Positions 42,829-53,312 of a DNA stretch of 64,000 nucleotides are shown one piece after another. This stretch comes from an uncultured Rhodospirillaceae bacterium. Its GTDB lineage: Bacteria; Pseudomonadota; Alphaproteobacteria; Rhodospirillales; Magnetospirillaceae. How positions within the stretch are numbered: the stretch's first letter is position 1; each line of letters begins with the position of its first letter. The translations under genes were made by a program, and so were the position numbers. The notes beneath the pieces were generated by a model. The model searched no databases. It saw only the letters and a list, made by a program, of their open reading frames with translations, and was not told the origin of the DNA. Where the stretch lies: contig CALABS010000012.1 of NCBI GenBank assembly GCA_937887565.1, positions 65,956 to 129,955 on the forward strand, in the 5' to 3' direction.

Positions 42829-44544
42829 ATGACCGTGTATTCGATCAACAAGCGGGCGTTCGAGCAGGCCAACATGACCTCGGCCGCCGCGAGCAAGTCC
42901 GCCACCTCGGCCGAGGCCGCCTTCGCGGCCGCGCTGCAGTCCGCCTCGTCGGCGTTCGGCCGCGGGACCAAGGTTTCGGCCGGCTCGGCGCTGAAGGAAA
43001 GCCTCGATCGCCCGGTCCAGGAAACCCGCGAGACCCAGCCCGCCGACCGGCCCGAACGCGCCGAGCGCCGCTCCGACCGCGACACCGGGGCCAAGCCCGC
43101 CCGCGAGGACGACCACGCCGCCGCCAAGCCGGCCGAGAAGGCGGATCGCCCGGCCAAGACGCGCGAGGACGGCGACGCCCCGGCCGAGGGGGCCCCGACG
43201 GCCGAGAAGCCGGCCGCAGAGACCGCCGAGACCGCCGCCACCGACCAAGGTGACGCCCAGGCGGCCGACGATTCCGCCGCCGCCGCCCAGCCGGCCGCCG
43301 AGGCCGCCGCCCAGCCGCAGCAGCAGGCGGCCCAGGCCGCCGCCGTTCCCGCCGCCCAGCTTCTGGCCGAGACCGGCGAGACCGAGACCGCCGCCGCCGA
43401 CGCCGACGGCACCGCCGGCGACCAGACGGGGCAGGCCGCCGACGGCGGCGACCAGGCCGATCCCGGCCTGATGCTGACCGATGATGGCGCCGCCGACGCC
43501 GATGCCGCCGAGCCCGAGACCCAGGGCGCCGCCACCACCGGCAAGCCGCAGGCCGCCACCACCCAGGCCCAGACCGCCGCCCAGGCCCCGGTCAAGGCCA
43601 AGGCCGACGGTGGCGAACAGGTCTCCGACGAGGCCCGCCGCCAGGCCGACGACCTTGCTGAGACCCTGGCCGACACCGGCGCGACCGTGAAGGTCAAGGT
43701 CAGCGTCGAGACCGCCTCCACCAACGGCTCGGCCGACGCGAGCGCCGAGACCGGCCTGGCCGACGACCTGCTGGCCGTCGACCCGGTGGTCGAGACCGCC
43801 GGCCCCCAGACCGGCTCGGGCCAGACCGGCCAGCGGGGCACCGCCGGCCAGGGCCAGGCCAATGCCGCCCAGCAGATGGCCGCCACCGCCCAGGACGCCG
43901 CCCAGGCGGCCCAGGGCCGGGCCGCCGACACCCGTCCCTTCGCGGCGGCGCTGGCCGCCCAGGTCGACGGCGCCGGTCCCGCCCAGGGCGGCCAGACTTC
44001 CGGCGGCCAGACCCAGGCGGTCGCCGGCCTCAACGCCGCCTCGAACACCCAGGGCGCCCAGAAGGCCGCCGCCGCCCAGGCCGCCCAGCAGCCGCAGCAG
44101 GCCCGCCAGCCCGAGGCCAAGCAGGTCATCGACCAGATCAGCGTGCAGATCGCCAAGCAGGCCAAGGACGGCGGCGACACCATCAAGGTGCAGTTGAAGC
44201 CGGTCGACCTGGGCCGCATCGAGATCAAGCTGGAGGTCCAGGACGGCCGCGTGCACACCCACGTCACCGCCGACAACAAGGACACCCTGGCCATGTTGCA
44301 GCGCGACTCCCGCGGGCTCGAGAAGGCGCTCCAGGACGCCGGCCTCAAGACCGAGGGGTCGATGACCTTCTCGCTGGCCGGCGACGGCCAGCAGGCCCAG
44401 GGCGGCAACGAGGCCAACCAGCAGCGCGGCGGCCGCCGCCGCTCGCGCCTGTCCGCCGCCGCCGCGTCCACCGAGGCCGGAACCACCGCCGCCGCCGAAA
44501 CGCCCCGCACCGGCCGCCGCGCCGGCGTGGACATCAAGGTCTAG
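42829..44544 (+). CDS. fliK: Flagellar hook-length control protein
   Basis: A 571-residue secreted ruler protein that measures the hook and switches export specificity. Residues 60-420 are a low-complexity Ala/Gln/Glu/Thr-rich stretch. The C-terminal Flg_hook domain is well kept (TIKVQLKPVDLGRIEIKLEV, then VHTHVTADNKDTLAML), followed by an Arg-rich tail. The N-terminus (MTVYSINKRAFEQANMTSAA) lacks a cleaved signal, as expected of a type III substrate. It is the first gene of the fliK-flgD-flgE operon, 11 bases before flgD. Confidence 0.93.
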   Translation: MTVYSINKRAFEQANMTSAAASKSATSAEAAFAAALQSASSAFGRGTKVSAGSALKESLDRPVQETRETQPADRPERAERRSDRDTGAKPAREDDHAAAKPAEKADRPAKTREDGDAPAEGAPTAEKPAAETAETAATDQGDAQAADDSAAAAQPAAEAAAQPQQQAAQAAAVPAAQLLAETGETETAAADADGTAGDQTGQAADGGDQADPGLMLTDDGAADADAAEPETQGAATTGKPQAATTQAQTAAQAPVKAKADGGEQVSDEARRQADDLAETLADTGATVKVKVSVETASTNGSADASAETGLADDLLAVDPVVETAGPQTGSGQTGQRGTAGQGQANAAQQMAATAQDAAQAAQGRAADTRPFAAALAAQVDGAGPAQGGQTSGGQTQAVAGLNAASNTQGAQKAAAAQAAQQPQQARQPEAKQVIDQISVQIAKQAKDGGDTIKVQLKPVDLGRIEIKLEVQDGRVHTHVTADNKDTLAMLQRDSRGLEKALQDAGLKTEGSMTFSLAGDGQQAQGGNEANQQRGGRRRSRLSAAAASTEAGTTAAAETPRTGRRAGVDIKV

Positions 44545-44555
44545 GAGAACCCGCC

Positions 44556-45521
44556 ATGTCGATCACCGGCATCGAATCGACCATCAGCCAGACCTCCAAG
44601 GCGGCCACCAGCCAGACCAAGCTGGCGCAGAACTTCGACACCTTCCTGGTGATGCTGACCACCCAGCTCAAGCACCAGGACCCGCTGTCGCCCATGGACT
44701 CCACCGAGTTCACCAACCAGCTGGTGCAGTTCGCCAACGTCGAGCAGCAGATCGCCGCCAACGCCAACCTGGAGACGCTGATCGGCGTCAACATGATGGG
44801 GCAGAAGGCCACCGCCATCAGCTATATCGGCCACACCGTCGAGGCGGCGTCCAGCTACCTGCCGTTGCAGGGCACCGTCGAGACCGAGGGCGACCAGCTC
44901 AAGCTGCTGGGCGGCAAGGCCTATTTCACCTACACGCTGCCCGCGACCGCCAAGTCGGTCAGCCTGATCGTCAAGGACGCGGACGGCAACACCATCCGCA
45001 CCATGTCCGGGCTGGTCGGCGCCGGCAGCCATGCCGGCGAATGGGACGGCACCAACGCCGACGGCGAGACGGTGCCCGACGGCGACTACACCATCCACGT
45101 CGAGGCCACGGCCTCGGACGGTTCGCCCATCACCGCCTCCACCATGGTGCGCACGCAATCGGGCACGGCGGCGTTCAGCTACACCCTGGCCGAGGACGCC
45201 CGCACCACCTCGCTGGTCATCAAGGACAGCAGCGGCAAGATCGTGCGCACGCTGACCGGCCGCACCGAGGCCGGCCGCCACGAGGCCGCCTGGGACGGCA
45301 AGGACAAGGACGGCAACATCCTGCCCGACGGCGCCTACAGCCTCGAGGTCGTGGCCGTCGACGGCGAGAACAATCCCGTCGAGACCATCAGCACGGTCTA
45401 CGGCCGCGTCACCGACGTGTCGGCCGACGAAAGCGAAGTTTTGCTCAACCTGGGTGGAGTGGTCACCACGCTCGAAAACGTGCTGACCGTCCGGGACACC
45501 GCCTCGGTCCGGTCCAACTGA
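44556..45521 (+). CDS. flgD: Flagellar hook assembly (capping) protein
   Basis: A 321-residue hook cap scaffold. The N-terminal FlgD domain is typical (FDTFLVMLTTQLKHQDPLSP, then MDSTEFTNQLVQFANVEQQI). It is about 90 residues longer than enteric FlgD because the Ig-like FLG repeat occurs twice: GEWDGTNADGETVPDGDYTI and EAAWDGKDKDGNILPDGAYS. It is exported by the flagellar type III apparatus. AGGAG precedes the ATG. Confidence 0.95.
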   Translation: MSITGIESTISQTSKAATSQTKLAQNFDTFLVMLTTQLKHQDPLSPMDSTEFTNQLVQFANVEQQIAANANLETLIGVNMMGQKATAISYIGHTVEAASSYLPLQGTVETEGDQLKLLGGKAYFTYTLPATAKSVSLIVKDADGNTIRTMSGLVGAGSHAGEWDGTNADGETVPDGDYTIHVEATASDGSPITASTMVRTQSGTAAFSYTLAEDARTTSLVIKDSSGKIVRTLTGRTEAGRHEAAWDGKDKDGNILPDGAYSLEVVAVDGENNPVETISTVYGRVTDVSADESEVLLNLGGVVTTLENVLTVRDTASVRSN

Positions 45522-45553
45522 CCGGCCGGGCCGATAGCGGATAGGAGGATATC

Positions 45554-47923
45554 ATGAGCTTGTATGGCGCTCTCTTCTCGGGTGTGTCCGGCCTGGCGGC
45601 CCAGTCGTCGGCCATGGGCGCGATCTCGGACAACATCACCAACGTCAACACCATCGGCTACAAGGGCGCGAAGGTGAACTTCAAGACCCTGGTGACCAAG
45701 CAGGTGTCCCTGACCAACTACGCCCCGGGCGGCGTGCAGTCGGCCGTGCGCAAGGGCATCGACGTCCAGGGCCTGCTGCAGGCCACCAACTCGTCCACCG
45801 ACGTGTCGCTGTCGGGCCAGGGCTTCTTCATCGTCAACGAGGCCGCCAATCCCCAGGAAGGCGACATGTTCGCCTATACCCGCGCCGGCTCGTTCAAGGT
45901 GGACAAGGAAGGCTATCTGCAGAACGTGTCGGGCTGGTACATGCAGGGCTGGCCGCTGATGGGCTGGGACAACGCCGCCCAGGCCTCCACCGTCCAGGTG
46001 GGCAACAACACCTTCATGAAGGCCTACAAGGACGACACCGGCAACACCGTCTACATCAACGACAACATCGTCTCCCAGACCCACCTGCAGCCCCTCAACC
46101 TCAACGAGGTGGGCGGCACCGCCGCGCAGACCCGCAACCTGCGCATGGGCGCCAACCTGCCCAACGGCGCCGACGTCGGCAAGATCTACAAGCAGCCGGT
46201 CACCATCTACGACTCCCTGGGCGGCGACTCGACCGTGCAGTTCAGCTGGAACAAGGTCGCCCAGAACCGCTGGGACATCGAGGCGGTCCCGCCGCTGGGC
46301 GCCAAGAGCCTGACGCTCAAGAACAGCGCCGGCCTCGTCTACGGCGCCATGGGCCGCCTGGACTTCCAGGGCAAGCCCAAGACCACCGGCGCCATGACCA
46401 TGACGGTCGGCGGCACCACCTGGACCGTCAACACCAAGAGCGGCACCAGCGGCCAGATCGCCAACAGCGTCTATGTGGATCCCGCCTCGGCGAGCTCGAC
46501 CGGCGCCTTCGTCAGCAGCATGGCGACCGAGATCGACAAGCTGATGCGCATCCAGTCGGAAGGGCAAAGCAACGCGCTGGCCCCCGCCGGCGCCAACGCC
46601 GCCAATTTCGGCCACGGCACCTCGCTGACCGTCACCGACCCGGCCACCGGCAACACCAGCACCTTCACCTTCGACCCGTCGGCCGGCGTCGCCGGCCAGT
46701 TGGCGGCCGCCGAGAGCCAGATCGAGACGGCGCTGGGCTTCGCCGCCGGCGAGTTCTCGCTGTCCTACGCCGCCGGTGTGTTCACCGTGACCAACGGTCA
46801 TGCGACCAAGCAGATCACCGCCCAGGGAACCGGCGACATCTGGGAGGTGTCGGGAACGCTCGACGTGGTCGGCGCCGCCCCCGCCAACGCCGACGCCACC
46901 ACGGCCATCAACACCTATTCCGCCGGCACCGACATCCTCATCGACTCGACCTCGCCGTCGACCACCATCAGCCTGGACGGCCTGACCAAGGCCGAGGCGG
47001 TCTACCTGATCAACCAGCAGGCGGGGACGACCGGCGTCAGCGCCATGCAGAACGGCGGCAACGTCGCCTTCTACACGCCCAACGCCAGCACCATCCACAT
47101 CACCGGCACCACCGACCTGGCGGCCGTCAACCTGACCCTGAACGGCACCGGACGGACCTATTGCGAACGCCTGGCCGGCACCGACTCGCTGATCTTCCGC
47201 CAGTATGACGAGGGCGCCACCGCCGCCGACAACCTGGTCATCGGCGGCCTCGACACCCTCGACCTGTCCAACGGCAATCCCGCCACCCTGCAGGGCATGG
47301 ATCCCGGCGACGCCACCGGCTTCACCATTTCCGGCATCAGCATCGGCAACGGCAACGGCGAGGACGCCATCGAGTTCAACGGCGACGGCACGCCGAAGGA
47401 GATCAACATCTCCAGCTTCGCCATCGACTGGGCCAACGGCTCCAAGGACATGACCGGCGCCGACGAGATCGGCATGTTCCTGGGCAACCTCAACATCCGC
47501 GACGGCATGACCCAGCTGGACGGCGACTACCAGTTGGCCTACTGGAGCCAGAACGGCGCCAAGTTCGGCAACTTCGCCGGCGTGTCCATCGGCGCCGACG
47601 GCATCGTCACCGCCCTGTTCGACAACGGCGTCACCCGCCCCGTCTTCCAGATCCCGGTGGCCACCTTCACCAACCCCAACGGCATGGAAAGCCTGTCGGG
47701 CAACGTGTTCATCTCGACCGACAACTCGGGCGAGCCGACGCTGCGCACCGCCGGCGCCGCCGGTGCCGGCCAGGTGGCTGCGGCCTCGCTGGAAGCCTCG
47801 ACCGTCGACATCGGCGAGGAGTTCACCACCATGATCGTCACCCAGCGCGCCTATTCGGCGGCGGCCAAGATCATCACCACCTCGGACGAGATGCTCGACG
47901 AACTGGTGCGCATCAAGCGTTAA
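45554..47923 (+). CDS. flgE: Flagellar hook protein
   Basis: A 789-residue hook subunit. The N-terminal rod-like block is LYGALFSGVSGLAAQSSAMG, then ISDNITNVNTIGYKGAKVNF. The hook-type middle has SLSGQGFFIVN. The C-terminus ends EEFTTMIVTQRAYSAAAKII, then TTSDEMLDELVRIKR. It is almost twice the length of enteric FlgE because of a Ala/Thr/Gly-rich insertion at residues 270-600, which should form an extra surface domain on the hook. TAGGAGG precedes the ATG. It is the last gene of its operon, with a terminator just after. Confidence 0.95.
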   Translation: MSLYGALFSGVSGLAAQSSAMGAISDNITNVNTIGYKGAKVNFKTLVTKQVSLTNYAPGGVQSAVRKGIDVQGLLQATNSSTDVSLSGQGFFIVNEAANPQEGDMFAYTRAGSFKVDKEGYLQNVSGWYMQGWPLMGWDNAAQASTVQVGNNTFMKAYKDDTGNTVYINDNIVSQTHLQPLNLNEVGGTAAQTRNLRMGANLPNGADVGKIYKQPVTIYDSLGGDSTVQFSWNKVAQNRWDIEAVPPLGAKSLTLKNSAGLVYGAMGRLDFQGKPKTTGAMTMTVGGTTWTVNTKSGTSGQIANSVYVDPASASSTGAFVSSMATEIDKLMRIQSEGQSNALAPAGANAANFGHGTSLTVTDPATGNTSTFTFDPSAGVAGQLAAAESQIETALGFAAGEFSLSYAAGVFTVTNGHATKQITAQGTGDIWEVSGTLDVVGAAPANADATTAINTYSAGTDILIDSTSPSTTISLDGLTKAEAVYLINQQAGTTGVSAMQNGGNVAFYTPNASTIHITGTTDLAAVNLTLNGTGRTYCERLAGTDSLIFRQYDEGATAADNLVIGGLDTLDLSNGNPATLQGMDPGDATGFTISGISIGNGNGEDAIEFNGDGTPKEINISSFAIDWANGSKDMTGADEIGMFLGNLNIRDGMTQLDGDYQLAYWSQNGAKFGNFAGVSIGADGIVTALFDNGVTRPVFQIPVATFTNPNGMESLSGNVFISTDNSGEPTLRTAGAAGAGQVAAASLEASTVDIGEEFTTMIVTQRAYSAAAKIITTSDEMLDELVRIKR

Positions 47924-47943
47924 CCTTTCGCGCTGAAACTGGC

Positions 47944-47982
47944 GGGGCCGGGACCCGGAAGGGGACCGGCCCCTTTCCTTTT
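47944..47982 (+). terminator. Rho-independent terminator after flgE
   Basis: GGGGCCGG (47944-47951) and CCGGCCCC (47966-47973) form an eight-base GC stem with a 14-base loop, followed directly by TTTCCTTTT. Confidence 0.85.
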
Positions 47983-48025
47983 CCCCTCCGCCGGCACGCC
48001 GGGCGAGGGAGGCACGGAAGACACA

Positions 48026-48044
48026 CCCGGCAAGATTTGCCGGG
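48026..48044. promoter_or_regulatory. Perfect FlbD-box (ftr)-like palindrome upstream of fliF
   Basis: CCCGGCAA, GAT and TTGCCGGG form a perfect inverted repeat 100 bases before fliF. It resembles the ftr elements bound by Caulobacter FlbD (CC-CGGC, AA, GC pattern), and the half-site recurs upstream of fliK. FlbD often represses fliF, so this may be an autoregulatory operator. Confidence 0.6.
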
Positions 48045-48047
48045 TCG

Positions 48048-48062
48048 TTAACCAAGCTTCAA
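48048..48062 (+). promoter_or_regulatory. CtrA-box-like element upstream of fliF
   Basis: TTAA, seven bases, TCAA at 48048-48062 differs by one base from the CtrA consensus TTAA-N7-TTAA. It lies directly after the ftr-like palindrome. In Caulobacter CtrA starts class II flagellar operons such as fliF. A nearby TTGGCACC at about 48083 has a -12 element one base too close for a good sigma-54 promoter. Confidence 0.45.
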
Positions 48063-48143
48063 TCTTATGGGCAATAGCTTGGCACCGGTGGGCTTACGCC
48101 TTTCGCGCCCTTGCGGGCAGGCTCGAGGTCGGGACCAAAGCAC

Positions 48144-49802
48144 GTGAATGCGTTCCTGCAGATGATGCGCGGCCTGGGGCCGATGCGGTTGGCGGCCATC
48201 GCGGGCGCCGGCGTTTCCATCCTGGGCTTCTTCATCTACCTGATCAGCCGGGTCTCGTCGCCGCAGATGGAGCTGTTGTACGGCGAGCTGGACATGGCCG
48301 ATTCCAAGGTCATCGTCGACAAGCTGGCGGCCGAGAAGGTGCCGTTCGAGATCCGCCGCGACGGCGCCGAGATCTGGGTGCCCAAGGACAAGAAGAACGA
48401 GCTTAGGGTGCGCATGGCCGAACAGGCGATGCCGTCCACCGGACGCGTCGCCGGCTACGAGCTGTTCGACAACCAGGATGCCCTGGGCTCGACCAGCTTC
48501 CAGCAGAACATCAACTACGTCCGCGCGCTGGAAGGCGAGCTGGCGCGCACCATCCGCGCCATCGACAAGGTGAAGAGCGCCCGCGTCCACCTGGTGCTGC
48601 CCAAGCGCGAGGCCTTCGCCCGCGAGGCCAACGAGCCGTCGGCCTCGGTGATCCTCAAGATGCAGGGCGCCGCCCGGCTGGAGCGCGGCCAGGTGCTGGC
48701 CATCCAGCACCTGATCGCCGCCGCCGTGCCCAAGATGAAGCCGACCCGCATCTCCATCGTCGACGACCGCGGCACCCTGCTCGCCAAGGGCATGGACAGC
48801 GACCAGGAGGTGGCGGCCCAGACCGCCGAGGAACTGAAGCTCAACACCGAAAGCCGCCTCAGCCGCACCATCGAGGAACTGCTGGAGCGCTCGCTGGGCC
48901 CGGGCCGCGTCCGCGCCGAGGTCACCGTCGAGATGGACCTCTCGCGCGCGGTGATGACCGAGGAGACCTACGACCCCGAAAGCCGCGTGGTGCGCAGCCA
49001 GGTCACCGTCACCGAGGACGAGCAGTCGAGCGAGGGCGAGCCGCCGCCGGTGTCGGTGGGCCAGAACCTGCCCGACCCCAACGCGGCGCTGAACAGCAAC
49101 ACCCGCTCGTCGTCCAGCGCCAACAAGACGCAGGAGACGGTCAACTACGAGATCTCGAAGAAGACCCGCAACATCGTGCGCGAGATGGGCGAGATCAGGA
49201 AGATCTCGGCCGCCGTGCTGGTGGACGTGATCCGCGAGAAGGGCGACGATGGCAATTTCAGCCAGCGTGAGCGCACCCCCGAGGAGCTGGCCCAGATCGA
49301 GGCGCTGGTGAAGTCGGCCATCGGCTTCTCCAGGGACCGCGAGGACCAGGTCAAGGTCGCCCAGATGTCGTTCTACAAGGGCGACGAGATCGCCGACGAC
49401 ACCGAGCCGGGCGAATTCATCTTCGGCATGCGCCGCGACTTCGTCGAGAAGGTGGCCTCGAACCTGGGCCTGTCCATCGTCGCCATCCTGTTCCTGCTGC
49501 TGGTTCTTCGGCCGCTCATCAGCCGCGCCATCGAGAGCATGCAGGGCCAGGTCGGCCCCGACGGCCGCCGCATGATCACCGGCGAGGGCGGCGTGCCGCA
49601 ACTGGCCGGCCCGGGCGGCATGCCCATGCCGGCCCCGGCGCTGGGCGGCGAGGAGGAGGTCATCGCCGACGAACTGATCGACATCGACAAGGTCGAGGGC
49701 CGCGTGAAGGCGTCGTCGATCCGCAAGATCGGCGAGATCGTCGACAAGCACCCGGAAGAGGCGCTGTCCATCATCCGCAACTGGCTCTACCAAGAGAGCT
49801 GA
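48144..49802 (+). CDS. fliF: Flagellar MS-ring protein
   Basis: A 552-residue inner-membrane ring protein and base of the flagellar motor. TM1 is near residues 18-35 (AAIAGAGVSILGFFIYLI). The YscJ-like ring-building domain has LFDNQDALGSTSFQQNINYV and ARVHLVLPKREAF. TM2 is near 455 (GLSIVAILFLLLVLRPLI). The C-terminal FliG-binding tail ends KHPEEALSIIRNWLYQE. The start is GTG 48144, judged from the family N-terminus; the longer frame is not preceded by a better ribosome site. It is the first gene of the second flagellar operon. Confidence 0.95.
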   Translation: MNAFLQMMRGLGPMRLAAIAGAGVSILGFFIYLISRVSSPQMELLYGELDMADSKVIVDKLAAEKVPFEIRRDGAEIWVPKDKKNELRVRMAEQAMPSTGRVAGYELFDNQDALGSTSFQQNINYVRALEGELARTIRAIDKVKSARVHLVLPKREAFAREANEPSASVILKMQGAARLERGQVLAIQHLIAAAVPKMKPTRISIVDDRGTLLAKGMDSDQEVAAQTAEELKLNTESRLSRTIEELLERSLGPGRVRAEVTVEMDLSRAVMTEETYDPESRVVRSQVTVTEDEQSSEGEPPPVSVGQNLPDPNAALNSNTRSSSSANKTQETVNYEISKKTRNIVREMGEIRKISAAVLVDVIREKGDDGNFSQRERTPEELAQIEALVKSAIGFSRDREDQVKVAQMSFYKGDEIADDTEPGEFIFGMRRDFVEKVASNLGLSIVAILFLLLVLRPLISRAIESMQGQVGPDGRRMITGEGGVPQLAGPGGMPMPAPALGGEEEVIADELIDIDKVEGRVKASSIRKIGEIVDKHPEEALSIIRNWLYQES

Positions 49803-49823
49803 GGGGAGCGATAGGAAGGCACC

Positions 49824-50843
49824 ATGGCGCGCGTCAAGGAAGACTATCGCAGCCTGACCGGTCCCCAGAAGGCGGCCATGATGATGCTGTCGTTGGGCGA
49901 GGAGCACTCGTCCAAGCTGTTCGGCATGATGGGCGACGACGAGATCAAGGAACTGTCCCAGATCATGGCCAATCTGGGCACGGTGTCGTCCAACCTGGTC
50001 GAGCGCCTGTTCATCGAGTTCGCCGACCAGATTTCCTCCACTGGTTCGCTGGTCGGCTCGTTCGAGAGCACCGAGCGCCTGCTGATGAAGAGCCTGTCCA
50101 AGGACCGCGTCTCCTCCATCATGGAGGAAATCCGCGGTCCCGCCGGCCGCACCATGTGGGACAAGCTGGGCAACGTCAACGAGGCGGTGCTGGCCAACTA
50201 CCTGAAGAACGAGTACCCGCAGACGGTGGCGGTGGTGCTGTCCAAGATCAAGGCCGACCACGGCGCCCGCGTGCTGTCGCAACTGCCCGAGAACTTCGCC
50301 ATGGAAGTCATCATGCGCATGCTGCGCATGGAGGCGGTGCAGAAGGAGGTGCTGGACGGCGTCGAGAAGACGCTGCGCACCGAGTTCATGAGCAACCTGG
50401 CCCGCACCCAGCGCCGCGACGCCCACGAGATGATGGCCGACATCTTCAACAACCTGGACCGCAACGCCGAAAACCGCTTCATGTCCGCCCTCGAGGAGCG
50501 CAACCGCGAATCCGCCGAGCGCATCAAGAGCCTGATGTTCACCTTCGAGGACCTGGTCCGCATCGACGCCGCCGGCATCCAGACCCTGCTGCGCCAGGTC
50601 GAGAAGGACAAGCTGGGCATGGCCCTCAAGGGCTCGTCGGACGCCATCAAGGACCTGTTCTTCAAGAATATGTCCGAACGCGCCGGCAAGATGCTGCGCG
50701 AGGACATGGAGGCCATGGGCCCCGTCCGCCTGCGCGACGTCGACCAGGCCCAGTCGGCCATCGTCGCCATCGCCAAGGAACTGGCCGCCTCGGGCCAGAT
50801 CGTCATCTCCGAGGGCCGCGAGGAAGACGAGCTGGTGTACTGA
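49824..50843 (+). CDS. fliG: Flagellar motor switch protein
   Basis: A 339-residue rotor protein linking the MS ring, C ring and stator torque. It begins LTGPQKAAMMMLSLGEEHSS and has the FliG_M block LKNEYPQTVAVVLSKIKADH with a PEN motif (SQLPENF). The FliG_C domain carries the charged torque helix (FTFEDLVRIDAAGIQTLLRQ and AGKMLREDMEAMGPV). The length is standard. It lies 21 bases after fliF. Confidence 0.97.
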   Translation: MARVKEDYRSLTGPQKAAMMMLSLGEEHSSKLFGMMGDDEIKELSQIMANLGTVSSNLVERLFIEFADQISSTGSLVGSFESTERLLMKSLSKDRVSSIMEEIRGPAGRTMWDKLGNVNEAVLANYLKNEYPQTVAVVLSKIKADHGARVLSQLPENFAMEVIMRMLRMEAVQKEVLDGVEKTLRTEFMSNLARTQRRDAHEMMADIFNNLDRNAENRFMSALEERNRESAERIKSLMFTFEDLVRIDAAGIQTLLRQVEKDKLGMALKGSSDAIKDLFFKNMSERAGKMLREDMEAMGPVRLRDVDQAQSAIVAIAKELAASGQIVISEGREEDELVY

Positions 50844-50844
50844 T

Positions 50845-51510
50845 ATGGCCAAACCGCAGAAATACATGTTCGACCTCGATTTCGACCACCCGACCCCCGC
50901 CGAGCCGCGGGCGACGGAGGCCGAGGTGGAACCGGAGGCGCCCGAGGAGCCGGAACCGCCGCCGCCGCCCACCTTCACCGAGGAGGAGCTGGCCATCGCC
51001 CGCGATTCCGCCTATGCCGAAGGCCGCGACTCCGGGCGCGCCGAGGCCATGGAGACGCTGGAGCAGGCGACCGCCGCGGCGCTGACCGCCATCACCGGCC
51101 ACATGGATGCCCTATTCCGGCGCCAGGAAGAGGCCAACGACGCCAACGCCCGCAACGCCGTTCGCGTCGCCATGGCCGTCCTGCGCAAGATCCTGCCGGC
51201 GGCCTGCGAGAAGCACGCCTTCGACGAGGTGGCGAAGGTGATCGAGGAGGTCGTCGGCCACATCCTCGACGAACCGCGCATCATCGTCCGCCTGGCGGCG
51301 GCGCTGGTGGACCCGGTCCGCGACCGGCTGGAGGCGGTGGCCCAGGCCCACGGCTTCGAGGGGCGCGTGGTGGTGCAGGCCGACCCGCGTCTGGCGGCGG
51401 GCGACTGCCGGGTGGAATGGACCGACGGCGGCGCCGAACGCGACCAGGCGCGGCTGATGCAGGAGATCGAGGCGGTGGTGGCCCGGGCGCTGGACCACGC
51501 CGCCGATTGA
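50845..51510 (+). CDS. fliH: Flagellar export regulator
   Basis: A 221-residue cytosolic protein that holds the FliI ATPase at the export gate. It has an acidic proline-rich N-terminus (EPEAPEEPEPPPPPTFTEEE), a long helix with Gly/Ala spacing (RDSAYAEGRDSGRAEAMETL) and a FliH/V-ATPase-E-like C-terminus (VIEEVVGHILDEPRIIVRLA, then RVVVQADPRLAAGDCRVEW). It starts one base after the fliG stop. FliI is not in the window. Confidence 0.85.
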   Translation: MAKPQKYMFDLDFDHPTPAEPRATEAEVEPEAPEEPEPPPPPTFTEEELAIARDSAYAEGRDSGRAEAMETLEQATAAALTAITGHMDALFRRQEEANDANARNAVRVAMAVLRKILPAACEKHAFDEVAKVIEEVVGHILDEPRIIVRLAAALVDPVRDRLEAVAQAHGFEGRVVVQADPRLAAGDCRVEWTDGGAERDQARLMQEIEAVVARALDHAAD

Positions 51511-51547
51511 GGTTCGTCGGCCCGGAAACGGGCCTTGGGAGGATGAC

Positions 51548-51871
51548 ATGGGCGACTTCGAGCTGAACGACTTCAAGGCGGACGACGACGAGCCCCGGGA
51601 CGACATTCCCGAGGCGCCGCGATCCGCCCGCGACCTCGAGGCGGTCTACGACATCCCCGTGCAGGTGTCGGCGGTGCTCGGCAAGGCCAGCATGCAGGTC
51701 AACCAGTTGCTCAAGCTGGGGCGCGGCGCGGTGGTGGAACTGGACCGCAAGGTCGGCGAGGCCATCGACATCTACGTCAACAACCGGCTGGTGGCGCGCG
51801 GCGAGGTGGTGGTGGTCGAGGACCGCCTGGGCGTGACCATGACCGAGATCATCAAGACCGACCGCGGCTGA
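51548..51871 (+). CDS. fliN: Flagellar motor switch protein, C-ring SpoA domain
   Basis: A 107-residue protein with an acidic N-terminus and one SpoA domain: YDIPVQVSAVLGKASMQVNQ, LLKLGRGAVVELDRKVGEAI, DIYVNNRLVARGEVVVVEDR. The length is that of FliN, which forms the bottom of the C ring and sets rotation direction. GGGAGG lies before the ATG. Confidence 0.95.
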   Translation: MGDFELNDFKADDDEPRDDIPEAPRSARDLEAVYDIPVQVSAVLGKASMQVNQLLKLGRGAVVELDRKVGEAIDIYVNNRLVARGEVVVVEDRLGVTMTEIIKTDRG

Positions 51872-51902
51872 GCGTGAACCAGGGACGACGGGAGAGGGCA
51901 GG

Positions 51903-53279
<1,377 letters not shown>

Positions 53280-53312
53280 CCCGCCCCCACCCCAAGCGAC
53301 GGATAGACAGCG

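Noticed and set aside
42643..44537. Two minus-strand Gly/Ala-rich frames opposite fliK
   Set aside because: They translate the complement of the Ala/Gln-rich repeats of FliK and resemble no protein.
45398..48055. Minus-strand open frame of 885 codons opposite flgE
   Set aside because: Same antisense effect of third-position GC bias; no ribosome site or recognisable protein.
48083..48098. Sigma-54 promoter for fliF (TTGGCACC element)
   Set aside because: The -24 box is good, but the GC of the -12 box is one base too close, and sigma-54 spacing is strict.
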